From Tetrahymena thermophila SB210 (taxonomy: Eukaryota > Ciliophora > Oligohymenophorea > Hymenostomatida > Tetrahymenidae): DNA of 64,000 bases. The notes under the pieces were generated by a model, which made no database searches, had not been told where the DNA came from, and saw only the letters and a program-made list of their open reading frames with translations. The position numbers were made by a program, and so were the translations under genes. Positions 22,405 through 35,913 of the stretch are shown piece by piece (within the stretch, counting starts at the first letter, position 1; each line of letters begins with the position of its first letter). The DNA is taken from positions 1 to 64,000 of the forward strand of contig NW_002476407.1 of assembly GCF_000189635.1 (NCBI RefSeq). Reading direction: 5' to 3'.

Positions 22405-23488
22405 TCAGTTAAGTTTAATACCTGCATCTTAAAACATCTTCTTTTGAAGTTCCTTTAGGGCAGCTTCATCTTCTTCATCATCTTCATCATTCATATCATC
22501 AATATTTCCTCTATCTCCACCAAGCTAGGGAGTATAAGATCCATTAGATAATTTAAGATTAGCACCTGTATTTTAGAGAGGATCAGAGTCTCCTCCATAT
22601 TCTTTAATCAAATTTTATTTGTTGAAAAATTAAAGTAATTCACTATCTTCTCCCAACACTTTTACTTTTTTACTTGTCTTTTCACTCATAAATGTAGCCA
22701 CTACTTTAAAAGCAGCTCTATAAAACCTATTTATTTTGAATAAAAAATAAAATATAATTACCTAAATTCTATATAAATAGTAATAATAAAATAATCAACA
22801 AATACTTAATATAATAAATATAGTATAACCAGAGAATAATAATACTTTATGTTAAATAAATTTTGTAAATCAATTACCAATTAGCTCCTAAAACATAAAA
22901 CATTGACAATCTCTCAGGGTAGTAATCTTGCAAGATAGGAACAAGAGCTCTCATAGTTTTCATAGCATTTTCATCATACTATTTTTTAGTGTATCCACGT
23001 CTATCATAAATAACGCAAATTGTTCCTTCAGAACCTAATTTAATACCTTCTTTAATGCCTTATTCTAGCATGAATAGGAAAAATCGGACACTTTCTTCTA
23101 CAGATGCTAACTTTGGTACATGGTATTTCATTCTATAGTAAAGACATGGTCTTCTTTCGTTATCAAATTTATGCCAAAAAAGTTTACCAGTTGATAATTA
23201 TTTTTATATTGTGGATTCTTTATCGCTAATTAAATCAGGACGATATTCTTAGTGCCATTTAATCCACTTTTCCCACATTTCAAAACTTTTTTATTCGCTA
23301 AATTCTCTAGCATTCATAAAGCGTATAGCTGTATCAACACTGGAGTAGAGCTCCTTGAGTTCTTAGCTTATGTTTGGGTGAGTCTAATTTATTTATTTTT
23401 CTATTTTTTTCTAAAATTCTGCAATTTGCTATAATTGCTACTCTGTGCAGTTATAGTTATTGACTTCTTCAAAGCTTTTAGTATTCAT
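22405..23488 (-). CDS. CRAL-TRIO (SEC14-like) lipid-binding protein
   Basis: Two minus-strand exons (23488-22878, 22726-22405) give 310 residues. An N-terminal helical part contains TAIRFMNAREF and WEKWIKWHQEYRPD, typical of the CRAL-TRIO N domain. The lipid-binding core shows GTICVIYDRRGY, then LQDYYPERLSMFYVLGANW | FYRAAF, which is the SEC14 signature of YPERL followed by N-W-F-x-x-x-(F/W). SEC14-like proteins carry or present hydrophobic ligands such as phosphoinositides at membranes. The C-terminus is an acidic Asp/Glu cluster followed by LQKKMFQ. The intron falls exactly in the NW|F motif. The ligand cannot be predicted. Confidence 0.92.
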
Positions 23489-24438
23489 TATTTCGAAATG
23501 CTATTTTTCAATCAGCTATTTTTATGATGAATTTCTTCTAAATAACTTTTAATATAATAATTAATTTAAATTAAAAAATATCTTCGATCATAAATTAATA
23601 GAATAAATCTAGAAAATATTACATACAATTTAATATTAATTTATAATTAAATGTACATAATTCAATCTACTCTATTTATCCCTTCCTTCTTATTTACCAA
23701 ATACTATTAATACAAAAATCAATAAGACTATATTTTAATTACCATTGGCTGATTTTAATTTTTATAATTAAATTGAGTTCATAAATAATCACATAAAGAT
23801 AATAATAAAATATTTCTAGAAGAATTTAATAGCATAAGTTTATAATTTATTTATTTATTTAAATATTGTTTAAGACAAAATAATTAATATGAAACATTTT
23901 AAAACTATTCATTGCAAGATTCTCTATAGTTTTCAATTATTTCATGAGTTAGAAATTTATTATCTTATTTGACAGTCTTATTGGCATACTTAAAACTTAT
24001 TGGTCTCTTTATATCTTTTAAAGTTTTTGTAGAGTTATAAGCGACTTAGTTCTTATCTGATTAACTAATGAGTTTTTTCTTAATAGGAATAAATAACTAA
24101 ATTAATTATTTTACTTTAAAATATAATTTTTATAATTAAATTTTGTTATTATTAAAATAAAAACAAATTTATTTCATTTATTTGTTATCATTTTCAAATA
24201 TTAATATACAAAATTTAAACATTTCTAATCATTAATACACATATATTAAATATTTATAATTTATTACTTTTTAAGATGAAATAATATAGCTAATATTTTA
24301 ATAATTAAATTATTAATATTATTTCAAATTATTTATTATTTATTTTCTTTTTTACTTACTAATTTATTAACCTATATTTATTTTTTCTTCTAAAATTGGT
24401 TTTTAAAATAATATACACTGATTATTGTAAAATTTTAT
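23489..24438. other. intergenic region with one doubtful exon
   Basis: AT-rich sequence except for the 105-codon open segment listed separately. Confidence 0.5.
23779..24096 (-). CDS. possible small gene or terminal exon, unrecognised
   Basis: An open segment of 105 codons on the minus strand, starting after an AG acceptor-like site at 24097-24098 and ending at TGA (23781-23779). Translation includes KTLKDIKRPISFKYA and FLTHEIIENYRESC, which reads like protein rather than AT-rich noise. No start codon lies in frame nearby, so an upstream exon would be needed. It is not in phase with the end of the ankyrin gene at 24439. It could be a separate short gene or a false exon. Confidence 0.3.
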
Positions 24439-27390
24439 TCACATTAGCTTCAAGATTTCAATTTCTTTTTTCCATATTTTTTCTCTCTCTTAAAGGTTGA
24501 ATTATAACTTGCATATTATATCCAAATTCTTAACAAATGAAAGTATATTTAAGATTTCTTATGGCAAATTCTGTTTTAAAAATGAAAATTAATCTCCACT
24601 CCATGGAGAGCACTTTAATTGCAATAATTCCTATTTTATTAAAAATATTTAAATTTTAAAAAAAACTTCATGTTATTTTACTTTAACCAGCTATTTGTTT
24701 TCTGTAATGAGAGCATAATAGAGTGGAGTTCTTTTCATAGAATCTTAGGCATCTATTTCTGCACCTTTGGATATTAAATATTTTGCAAGGAATAGATTTC
24801 CTTTTTTGCAAGCATGGTGAAGAGCTGTCATATGAAACTATTTATAAATATTTTTAAGAGAGAGTTAATATAAGATCAGTTAAATTACCTAGTCAAAGTC
24901 AGAGACATAATAAATATTCTTTTCAAGCTGTTATATAACTTATTGATTTTATCCCTTTTTGACAGCCTCTATAAATGCAAATGATCCTTTATTTTCATAT
25001 GGAATTGTGCTAAATATAGAAACTGTATTTATCTATATTTATTTTAATAAAAAAATTATAATAGAAAAATATGAGCAAATTATGTTCATACATCTTTTGC
25101 TTTAATATTCATTTTAGCGCATTTTATTAGTAGTTTTCTTAGTTTTTATTTAAGTCTTCTCTTTCTTTTAATTCTTTCGCAATTAGGATCAAAAATAAGT
25201 TTGTCATTGTCATATTCTGCCTAATCGAGTTCTTTCAAAGCTTTATTAATTGCTTGTCTATCTAATTGTTAGTTTATATCAATTTTTTGATTTTTTTTAT
25301 TACCCTAAACTTACTAATAAAGAGAAAGAGCAACCTAACTGCTAATTGAAGAAGGTTTCTTAGAATGTTTATTTGAAGTTTTATTTTTTTCATAAAAAGA
25401 ATTTATCTTACTCCTTAGTTCTTATTATGTAAATCTTTAATTTGTTATTTCTATGTTGTTATAAGATTTAGAGTAAAGATTTTTATTCATTTTGATAGGG
25501 CTTCTGCTTTCTCTGTTTGACACACTGCCTCTAGGAGGGCTAAACTATTCCTATTCATTAGCTTATTCTAGTATTTATTCTTCTAACCCGATCTAATTAA
25601 AAAAATTAAATTAAAAAAATAAATAAATGCCTTTAAATTTAATTTACAGATGTGAAGTTAGATTTTTTATGCCTGTCTTCTTTATTGTATTTTATGGGAG
25701 TTTGCTGTAATGAATAGTATTTATTTTGAATAGAATTTTGATTCAACTATTTGTTATTTTGATCATTATTTATTATCTAAGAATGTGTATTAAATTATTC
25801 TTTTATTGAATCTTTTTATAAATCTCTTGCGAAACCAACACTAGAATTAGGTCTTAAAAATACACCAGTGGGACTTTAAAAATCTTTATTATTATTGATA
25901 GTACTTTAAGGTGAAACTAATGAAATTGACGGAGAATATCCTCTGGGAGATTAAAAATCTAGAGTTAATTTAGGTGTATTAACTGTAGAATATTAACTAA
26001 TTGAAATGTTCGTTTTATTAAGAGAAGCATTTTATTAATTTAAATTAATGGATCTAATATTTTTAACAACAGAATCTAAATTAGAGCGTATGTTGTAATT
26101 ATTTCTTTCTTTTTGCTCTCTTGTGTCATTTTCTATTTAAACATCTAATTTTTAAACTATTTTGGATGCTCTTTCCACAGATTTCTTTTACACAACCTAA
26201 GAAACGAAAAAGCTGTTTGAAGATTAAGGACGAGTAAGTTTCCATTTAGTTATATCAGAACCTATAGGAGTTCCTTATGAATATATTTACAAAGGCTGCT
26301 TTGCTGATCCTGATTCAGAAGGAATTTTATTGAATAGATAATCAATACGTGTTTAAAGACATGTAATATTTCTTGCAGGTCCAACTTTAGAAAATTCTAC
26401 AAATTTTCCAAACCTACGCAATTCTTTATTAAGTAGAGATTCATTTTCTTTTTTCATTTCCTTTCTTTTTCTTTTATCTACATTCTCTTTAAAGTATTTG
26501 ATTTTCCTTTTAGATGAAAGGTTTTAGGATGAAGATGTATTATTTATAGTTTATTAACTTGCCACAGTCTAAGTGTTGTTTTACTATCGCTTAAGAGAAG
26601 ATAAATTTAATTAAAATACTGCTGGATTAAGGCTTTTTTATTTTTATAGCTGTTGCAAATGCTGCTATGGCACCCATTTTTAAAATATATCTGCTTTATG
26701 AACTTCTACATCTAAGAGATATTCATATTTCTTGGTGTTAGTATCATACATAGAGTCATCACCATTAGTAAAATTAGTATTAAATTAGTTATTTGAAGTG
26801 CTACTTTATTGAGTTTTTTGCATCAACATTTATTTTTTCTTCTAAATTTAGTCAAATACCTATTAAGTTTGATCTTTACTGTCTAAATTCTTCTATATTC
26901 TAGAAAATTATGATAAAGTTTTTGAGTCTATCATTTATTTTTTTAGTTTTCTAACTCCAAGCAATCCAGTAATTGAATTCTTGTCAATATACTCCTTAAT
27001 TTGCTTAGCTGAAGGAGTAATTCCTTACAAAGTTGTTTTATCTTAAGAATTTATAGAGAGTTATGAAGGCTTTCTGTAATTACCAATTTTTTCATTACGG
27101 ACCGAGGGAGTATTTTATTAAGAGTTGCCATTAGATATTGTTTTGTTTTGAATAGATTGTTACTGCTAATTGCAAATGTTAGAAAAAGAATCTAATTTAT
27201 ACTTGCTGTTTATGGGAGTATTATTCTTAGATTAGTTACCGTTTTACTTGGTATTTATGCTTTTAGGAGAAAAATTATTTATTGAGTTTTACTACAACTA
27301 TATTTATTTTAGGCTAACTTAAGTGTAACTTTACCTTTCATCTAACTACTCGTTTTAGAGTGATATTATCTTTATATTCTGCATTTGCAT
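24439..27390 (-). CDS. ankyrin-repeat protein with long disordered N-terminus
   Basis: Five minus-strand exons (27390-25648, 25592-25092, 25032-24889, 24837-24682, 24630-24439) give 911 residues. The first 700 residues are Ser/Asn/Gln-rich and basic-acidic, with repeated SPRG-like and SPTG-like motifs suggestive of phosphorylation sites. A basic helix with KRKRRLKQKLRKLL precedes the folded C-terminal part, which has about three ankyrin units: GSFAFIEAVKKGQ, then FHMTALHHACKKGN and LFLAKYLISKGAEIDAQD followed by RTPLYYAL. All splice junctions are phase 0. The ankyrin module implies protein binding; no enzymatic domain is visible. The alternative donor two codons earlier in exon 4 would also keep the frame. 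Confidence 0.85.
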
Positions 27391-28499
27391 TCTTTGTTTT
27401 AATTAACAAATTTTAAGATTTTAATATTTTTTGCAATCATTTAAAACATAAAGAATTAATTTAAAATTTTTGTTCTTCCAGCCAATACAAATTATGTAAG
27501 CTATACTTCTAAAATAAGTTAAGTATTTTTTATACAAATACAAAAAAAAACACTCCTTAATTTTTTTTTTTACTGAATACTTCAGTTTAGAAAAAGCAAT
27601 AAATAAATCTTGGCAAATACTTTAAAGATACAGTAAAAATTAATCTCAAAAAAAACTCCAAAAAAAATAAATAATATTTTTATTTTGAATTTTGGTATCA
27701 AATGAGAGAACCAAATTTTATCAATTTGGAAAATAATAAGTTTAATATTTCTGAAAAATTGTGTGATACCTTAAAAAAAAAAATAACCTCAATTTACAAA
27801 TTAAGAAATAAATAAATTATTCAAGCTAATTATTAGTATTACTGTAAAAATATCTTTAATGTAAAAATTCTTTTTGTTTGTAGCAAATAAATCAAAAGTA
27901 TAAATTAATGAAAATGATTTTACTTGGATAATATCAGTGAATTCTTTTACTATTAATAATTTGATAAAGTATTATTTTTTTAATATTGTATTAATAAAAA
28001 TCTATTTTGTGTATCAATAATCTTAAAATATAAATTTGAAGTTTATTATAATTTATCAGTAAATATTTTTGATGTCATTGATAATCTAGCTAGGTTTTTA
28101 ATATTTTGAAAAAGAGAAGATTATTTGAATTTATTTTTTTCTTTCAATAAATTTAATGTATCTATCTGTGGTTGGTATCTTTCTTAAAACCAAAAAAAAT
28201 CATCACAAAATAAAAAAATATTAATTATAAAAAATATTTAAGTATTTTTTATTATCTTTTTTTAACTTATGATCTTTTAAGCTAAAAACAGCAATAAATT
28301 AATCAATTAAAATTAAAATATTGGCAAAGGATAAATTAATAATAATATTATTATTCAACAAAAAAGATTTATTAAAATTACTAAGAAAATATAAATAAAT
28401 CATCTTAATTTAACCAATAAATTTTATTTTAATTTTAAAAGTGGTTTGCTTTTATCTAATATAAAATTTAAAAGAAAGAAATTAGTTTTGTACTTTAAT
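27391..28499. other. AT-rich intergenic region
   Basis: Divergent promoter-side region of the ankyrin gene; nothing recognised. Confidence 0.5.
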
Positions 28500-28827
28500 A
28501 TGTTGCATGATATTTTTAAAAAATTAATGGCTTAATTTGCAAGGCTAGATGAAATTTATATTGGTATGAAAGAAAGAATGGTAATATAAATTTTTCACTT
28601 GATTATATTTAATCAATGATTAACATATATATTGTTCATTAAATTTATTTCAATAATTTTATGTGGTCAGTAGAAGAAGAGCATCAAGTAATTAGAAAAT
28701 TTATATACAAAATACACAATATAAATATCGCTATTAAAAGGTATTTATTTATTTATTATTTGATTAAGAATTCATTAAAAGCACAAGCATTTATTATAAA
28801 TGTTAGAATCTTATGGGATTAAATTGA
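28500..28827 (+). CDS. possible small coiled-coil protein, exon model uncertain
   Basis: An ATG at 28500 opens a segment with AQFARLDEIYIGMKERM, ending at a GTAATA donor. After an intron, exon-like sequence from about 28670 reads KKSIKQLENLYTKYT in one splice phase, or EEEHQVIRKFIYKIHN in another. In the first model the protein stops at 28825-28827 after a third exon. Both readings give a short, helical, charged protein; neither family is recognised. The gene could be real, but its exact structure cannot be fixed by eye. Confidence 0.35.
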
Positions 28828-29174
28828 ATAAGGTTTTTTTGATAACTAGTTTATTAATTTAAAAGCAAAAATCGCCCTTAAAATTTTGCAAGTTAATAGT
28901 TAAGATTGGCAATTAATTATTCTATTTTATAGTTATGCATTATTAATTCAAAGCTTTTCAGGCTAAGCTTATTTCATTTAGTGTTTGTTTATGCCTTTCT
29001 TGTTGCCATTTTTGTTATAATTTTAGTGTTTCGAATAAAATGAAAGGTAGCTAACAACCTCATTTTATTTAAAATTTACATTGTTTAAAATTAGAGAATT
29101 TATTTGTGCTTAGAATTTTTATAGACTATATATATATGTCATTAACTGCGAGCGGTGAGCATGAAATTTATTGA
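28828..29174. other. short region between two small doubtful genes
   Basis: A ciliate-code open frame runs through here on the plus strand but its composition looks random. Confidence 0.4.
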
Positions 29175-29465
29175 TCAACTTTGGTAGTATTCCATAATTT
29201 TTTCGCATTCTTCGCAGTAGGCTGAACTAATCATACCAGTGCTGCATAAATCATCGAATTTTTCAATTTCATCTTTAAGCTCACCTGTACAAACTTTGAG
29301 TCTATCTTTTAAGCATTATTACTCTTTACATTAGTTTGATTACTTCTTTAGGCTAAAGAAATTCTTTTAAAAGTTATTGCCTTCTTCCTCTTACACTAAG
29401 CCACATTTCTTCATGCTTTGAAGTGGGTTAGACTTTTATAATTTCTAAAATGTTTAAGCACTCAT
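29175..29465 (-). CDS. small cysteine-rich protein
   Basis: A single-exon minus-strand frame of 96 residues with seven cysteines (21, 46, 51, 59, 74, 84, 87). The pairs CKEQQC, CLKDRLKVC and CEEC are embedded in helical, charged sequence, which faintly recalls the twin-cysteine helices of CHCH-type mitochondrial intermembrane-space proteins, although the spacings are not the canonical CX9C. No signal peptide. The codon use and the clean ATG-to-TGA frame support a real gene; the function is unknown. Confidence 0.6.
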
Positions 29466-30027
29466 TTCAATTAATTATATTTTGTTTTTTATAAATTTAT
29501 TTAATTTTTAGTTAATTTTAATAATTATTAATTGATAGTCCTACTTTCTTCTTATATTTTTTTAATCAATTGGAAAACTTCAAATTTATTCTAATTTTTC
29601 TATCAATCTTCTGACATCAGAGCCATAAAGTTAAAAGAATTAGCTTATTACCAATAATTCCTTTCAAATAAAATATGCTGCTATAGTTAAGCAGAAAAAA
29701 GTATAAAGCTAAGCAAACAAACATATGTTCAGTATTTATAAAAGAAAAATAGGTTTATATACCTTATATATTTATATATGAAAAAAGATTTTCAGACAAG
29801 CTACATAAAAAAAGAATAGTTATTATTAACTTAATAATATTTATACTGACTTATAATTAAAATAGGAATATTCAGTTAGTAAGTTAGGTACGTAGATACA
29901 TACATACATCCATTCATATATATTAGGTTAGAGTATTTATGTTATTATTCGTATTTTTAATAGTAAATTAATTTATCTGAAAAATATAAAAAATTTAACT
30001 CTTTTATTTATAATTATCAGATTTTAT
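29466..30027. other. intergenic region
   Basis: Contains a short TACATACATACATCCATTCA tract at about 29899-29918. Nothing else recognised. Confidence 0.5.
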
Positions 30028-33000
30028 TCAATGACTAATGCTTTCTAAGTAAACTAACTCTTCTACCCTTTGGCATTTAGATTTTATATCTCTTCCAACT
30101 AATTTATTTAACTCTTAATAGTCCTATTTTAAAACAAACAAAAAAATTAAAACATGACATTTCGAAAGTAAAGATTCTTACCTAGTTACTCATGTAATCG
30201 CGAGATTTGATGAAATTATAAACTTTATTAAATTGTTCTTCTGTTAATAAATTTATGCATTCTTTTCTTAGATTATCTACTTTACTGTTGAAAGATTTGT
30301 TTTCTTAATAAGGTACATCTCCTTTTCCTTGTTTCTGGGGTGTTTGAGGTATATATTCTCCCGACTATTCATGAATAGCTATTTATTTTTGTGTAAGTTA
30401 ATTTTAATTGTATAGAAAAATATTATTTAGATAGAAAAATTTTACATTCCAAATCATTGTTTTTAAATTTAAGATTATCTTTATAAATGTTGACGACGTC
30501 TTCTCTTTGAGATTCTGTAGCTCTTAGAGTAAGACGGTTTTATGTAGCAGTTAATGAGAAGGTATTATTTTTTTCATCTTCTTAGTCACTATTATACTCT
30601 TCGAAATCATCTTGATATGCATCTAACCCATTATTAGTTGCATTGAATTTGTTACCATTTTAAATATCAGTTTTTATGGTCTGATCATTGTGTTATTAGT
30701 ACTAATTCATAGCTTATTATTAATTGTAAGGGTTATTGTATTAGTTATAATTGTATTCGTTCTATTATTGCTATTGGCTCATATTTATAGGCATGTTATA
30801 CATTTACTGAGGCTATTTTTTAAATATTTTAAAAGTAAATACTTTTTATAAAAACTAAAAAAAAATAAATAAATAAATGATTAGATTTACTTGATAGGAA
30901 TGATCAAAAGGCTAGTTATAAAATTAGTTTGTGTTTTAAGAAACGCTGAGCATTTCCATTTGCTAAGTGAGCATATTCATATTTTAGTTATTCATAGGTA
31001 CTTACTATCCTTATTGAGGATAGAATTTTTAGGTTGAAGAATAGTATTGTTATTATGGCTATTGTTACTGACTGTAATATTATTACATAGTTTAAGCCAT
31101 GTTTTACTTTTCTCTTGCGTTTTAATGATTTAGCTATTCTAGTTTACGCTATTTAGCAATATTTACTAATGATGCATTTTCTCTTATAGCCTATGTCAGC
31201 TCTTATGCCTTTTTATCGCTCTCTTATTGCTTTTTGATTTACAACATTTACTTAGCAGTTAAATTTCCACCTTGAATGTTGACAGATTAAACAGTGTCTC
31301 CTAAAGTTTAATCATAGCGCTATTGTTGTGTTTGCTACATTGAATTTATAGTTTGACCTATTGTAAATTATGTACCATTAGCTTGCTGAGATTTTACAGT
31401 TTCACCTAATCCATCATCATATTGCTATTGCTATTGCATTTACATATGAGTATTAGTTTTACGAATTGGAATTTCAGATTAATATATGTTTTATCCCTAA
31501 TTTTCCACAAATTCTTCCATAGTTTTAGTTAAAAAGGGACTTGCTAAAACTTAGCGCAAATTAGGTCTTAATGCATCATCTTTAATAAACATTTACCTTT
31601 TAATAAATAAATAAAATAAATGTTTATACTTTGTAAGGTTTTAATAGATTTTATCATCATCTTTTCAATAAAAATTAACAATTTTACTTTACTAAATTTT
31701 TTAATTCATTTGAATATATTTCAGGAATATCTTCAACTTACTCTTTCACAATCTTGTATACTAATCCTAAAAGATTGTTTGAGTTAAAGGCATGCTATAT
31801 ATAAAATATAAATTGTTACTTAGCCTATTTTTAGAAATAATTAATTAGTAAATACCTTTAAAGTGCATAGCTCGTATACGACACAGCCTAGAGCCCACAC
31901 ATCAGATTTTTGAGTATAGGGCTTGCTTTCACAAACTTCAGGGCTTTATTTGATAAAAATTAATTAAATTAAAGTAATCTATTTTCATTATCTTTAAAAA
32001 ATAAAAATTTTTTGTTCATATTTATAATGCAATAAGAGTTATTTATTATTTTAGGTTTAGTACTGATGCATTTTAAAGGCATAAACATATCTTAATCATT
32101 AATATTTTAATGGTTCTATTTCTTTTTTTCATTTATGCTGTTATAAAATTGAAATTGTGAATCTTTCTACCTCATATAGTATCTATTAATTAATATAAAA
32201 ATAAATTTCATTTTTATCTATGAATTATATTTACGGTGTTCCAACTACAGTTTAGGCTTAATCTTGTGTGTGCTCAAGTACTCTTGATATACCGAAATCT
32301 CCAATTTTAACAGTTCCGTTTGATGTCACAAATATATTGGAAGTTTTAATATCTCTATGTAATATTTTTTTATCATGGATGTATATGAGAGCGAAAGCTA
32401 TTTGCAAAAACCAGTTGAGAATTACTCTCTCGCTAAAATACTCCTATTTATTTTTTTTGCGCTTAATGTGAAAAGCAATATCACCCTCTTTTAATTAGTT
32501 ATTTATTTATTAATAAAAAAATATTTTTATTTTGTATTTATTTGAAAGCTTTATTGTTAAATTCATAAATTAATTTAGAGTTTAAATATTTTTTTTACCT
32601 TCACAATACTCCATGATAATAATAAGAGTACCATCTATCATAAAGGAATCTTTATATGCTACTATATTTGGATGCTTCAAGCTTTTTAAAAGTTCTGCCT
32701 AAATTATAACAAGAATAATCAATATATAAATAAAGAGTTTTTAAAGCGGCTTTACTTCTTATTTCGCTGATTCCTATTCCCTTTCTTTGAGTCCAGCCAA
32801 AATAATTTTTTTAGCAATAAATAGAATCTATGTAGCTATTTCTTTAACTAATGTCGCAGAACCTATATAATAAATATTTAAATATGGATTCTAATCTATC
32901 AAGCTAAAATGATAAACGTAATAGCTAGTTTTTAAAAGCTTGGTTTATCCTAAATCTAATAAACAAATTTTTATTTACCAAAGTTGCCTCGACCTATAAT

Positions 33001-33036
33001 TTCAAGTTCTTAATACTAGGCTAAATAAGGGTTCAT
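30028..33036 (-). CDS. NEK-family protein kinase, 11 exons
   Basis: Minus-strand exons: 33036-32979, 32862-32756, 32698-32599, 32487-32235, 32182-32171, 31943-31856, 31794-31688, 31596-30891, 30812-30446, 30378-30182, 30123-30028; 696 residues. The kinase domain (about 8-265) has GRGNFG, Lys37 in FIAKKI, HRD at 132-134, DFG at 152-154, and GTPYYMSPEVC then [20 protein letters not shown], the hallmark of NEK kinases. An in-frame TGA just before the first Met fixes the start. The tail is Gln/Asn-rich, then ends in a NEK-type helical element ([20 protein letters not shown]). NEKs in ciliates regulate cilia length and cell cycle events; the specific role is unknown. Exon 5 is only 12 nt. The acceptor of exon 9 could also lie upstream in the same phase. 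Confidence 0.92.
32171..32182 (-). other. 12-nt microexon of the NEK kinase
   Basis: The twelve bases ATACTATATGAG, flanked by AG before and GT after, supply the Tyr-Tyr-Met-Ser part of the activation segment. Joining exon 4 directly to exon 6 would break the frame and delete this conserved stretch, so the microexon is required. Confidence 0.85.
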
Positions 33037-33863
33037 TGATAATTTTCAGCTTCGTGCTACCTTTTAGAGCTATTCCTTATCTAAAAATTATTGAATGATT
33101 TAATAAATTAATAATAATATATATTTATTTATTTTGCAGTTTTTTGTTATTTTTTTATTTATTTGATGAATGTTAAAATTTTGATCCACAACTTATGGGA
33201 TTTTATATTTTATCTATCTATCTTTTTATTATAAAAATAATTAAAAAGATGTGTTTTTGGCTTACTAACCATACTTTCCTTCTCATTTACTGACGATCAT
33301 TTTTTTTCCTTTTAGAAATATCAACTAAGATCCTAAGCTTAGATATTTTGCGAGTATTCAGAAATAAATCTTAACAAAAAATAATTTTTTTAAAAATATT
33401 CATCAAGTAGTTAATGAAGAACTGCCAAAAAATATTTATTTTGTTTATAGCAAATTAAAATTTAATAAGGTTAATTTAAAATATAAACAATATAATAGCT
33501 GTTGAAACAATTTTAACTTTAATAATTATTTATTTAAGAATTTCTACACTATTTTTATTGTTTTTCTTCATAAGAAAATGTTTCAAATTCATCTTAATTA
33601 ACATTTTATTATTCTATTTGAGGATAACAAATTAATCAATTGGATTTGTTTTATAAATATTTATAATATTAAAATTTACTATTTATAAATTTAAAATTTT
33701 TGGAAATGTTTATTTGTAATCTACTATTGATTTGAGTAATTTATTTTATGTAAAATAATCGAATAATCTTAAAAAACAAAAATCAAATATTAATTAATTT
33801 AATTTAATTATTTTTAACGAAAGCAACTTAATTAGCATTATATCAAAAAGCAAACACTTATTT
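33037..33863. other. divergent promoter region
   Basis: 827 bp between the NEK kinase and LRR genes, both transcribed outward. AT-rich; no distinct motif seen. Confidence 0.5.
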
Positions 33864-35913
33864 ATGTCGGAAATAGCAAAGGACTCATTTTATAAGGAAA
33901 GATATTACTAGCTTTCTTTAACTAGTTGGGGAGAAGATGAAAAGAAGTTTATGGAAAATAGAAAATTAAAAGAATTGAGTAGAAATGTTATGACAGAAGA
34001 AATTATAAAATCTTCTCTTGGTACATTAGGAAAGACAGCCCAAGGATCACATTATGCATTTTTATCATTTAATGCTAGCAACAAAGATTTATATAGCATA
34101 GGAGTAATTTTGCTCTTTATTTTATTTTTGAGAATTTTATAATCTTTAAAAACAGTCCTCAATTAACAATAATTATTTAAAATTTTAGGGAATTGAAGAT
34201 TTTAAACATTTGCAATATATTGATGTATCATTTAATAACTTGATCACTCTTAAGCCTTTATCATAATTGAAATATATCACTTATCTAAATATTTCGCATA
34301 ATAATTTGACAAAGCTCTTAGATTTTAAGTAAAGATTTCATTTATAAATAAAATTAGCATTTAGAATATGGTTGCTTTAGTAAACTTTAAGATTTTAAAA
34401 AGCTAAATAAAATTGACTGTTTCATAAATAGAGTTGATTGATAATATAAAAATAGTCTTACTAAAAGATTGATTATTATTTTTTTTATTAATCAATATAA
34501 ATAATAAAATGCTTTTTTATAAATTAAACAGAATACTGAATATATTTATTTTATAATTTTAAAAAACATAATTATTTAAAATAGAGAAATTCCATATAAC
34601 CTAGAGGAAGTAATATCTAGTCATAATTAAATAAATGAAATCAAGGATTTATCTGAGCATAAATTCCTCAAAAAATTAGATTTATCTAATAATTAAATTG
34701 AAAAGATAGAAGGCCTATCTTCCAATAAAGATTTATAGATTTTAAAATTGGCTTATAACAGAATCAATATTATTGAAAATCTCGATCATTTAAATATTGT
34801 AGAACTTGACTTAATGGGAAATCAAATTGTTCATTTAACTGGTTTGAATTAATTAGTAAAATTAAGAAAATTAAACCTGTCTTCCAACAAAATATCTAAG
34901 TAAGTAGATTTTTTAAATTAAATAATATATTTTAAGGATGATTGTAAGCAATTAAATAGCAATAAACCAAAAAAAATTAATTTTAATTTGTGAAAAATTA
35001 CAAATAAATGGAAAATAAATATAATTATAAATGTTGATTATTTAAAAAAAATAAAGCTTTTTATACAAAAATAATATTGTTTGACATAATTAAATTAATT
35101 TTAAATTTTATTTATTTTAATAAGATTAAAAGGTTTGGTTGATTTAGTTTAGCTAAGAGAGTTGAGACTTTCTGATAATTTGATTCACAGAGTTAGAGAA
35201 CTTTATTATTTATAAAACTTGACATTCCTTTCTGATTTAGATTTGTGTTTTAATAGAATTTAAAATAAAAGATTTTACAGATATTAAGTAAATTTTTAAG
35301 ATTAATCGAAAAAAAGTTATCATAGCTAGATTTAATTTTATTTTTTGTATTCTAAAAGGTGCTTTATAGACTACCTGGATTAAGAGTGCTTGATGGTGTC
35401 AATACCACTTCTGAAGAATTTGTTAAGGCTGAAAACTTATATGGAATGGACTTAGAAGATAGAAAGCGTATATTTTATGAAATTCTTCCAGAAGAGGAAT
35501 TTATAGATAGAAGAATAAATATTGCAGATTTGATTGAACCTGAAACTGAAAGTGACAATGAAGATGGTATGTAATTTGTTGATCAGTATGACAAAGAAGG
35601 TAATTTAATTAAAGCAGCTGATTCTGGTACAAGTAAATCACTTAGAAATTCCTAAGTTTCTATAAAATCTCAGCATTAAAAGACATAATAAAGTATCCCC
35701 AACTTTTAAGAGTCACAATCAAGAACTAATAATTTTAACACTAATCAAAGTATATACGATTAAAAAAGCAGAACCCTCTAAGAAAAATATGACTCATTAA
35801 GGAACAACAGCAGATCTTCTAACAGCATTAATTAAGTTAATCAAAATCTAAATTTAAAGAGCAATTGAAAAAAAATAAAAAATAATTTCATAGGCAATTA
35901 AAAATAAATATGA
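33864..35913 (+). CDS. SDS22-like leucine-rich repeat protein
   Basis: Five exons (33864-34103, 34189-34328, 34585-34899, 35125-35287, 35359-35913) give 470 residues. About seven LRR units of the 22-residue SDS22 type are visible, such as LQYIDVSFNNL, LKKLDLSNNQI, LQILKLAYNRI, LRKLNLSSNKI and LRELRLSDNLI. An LRR cap follows: YRYQ | VLYRLPGLRVLDG. The C-terminal roughly 170 residues are acidic then Ser/Asn/Gln-rich. This layout is common in centrosomal and ciliary LRR adaptors. Exon joins were chosen by keeping repeat spacing, which is convincing at each junction. The partner protein cannot be inferred. Confidence 0.9.

Noticed and set aside
28828-29165. Plus-strand open frame continuing past the small coiled-coil gene
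   Set aside because: Its composition is erratic, and it runs up to the end of the better-supported minus-strand cysteine-rich gene.
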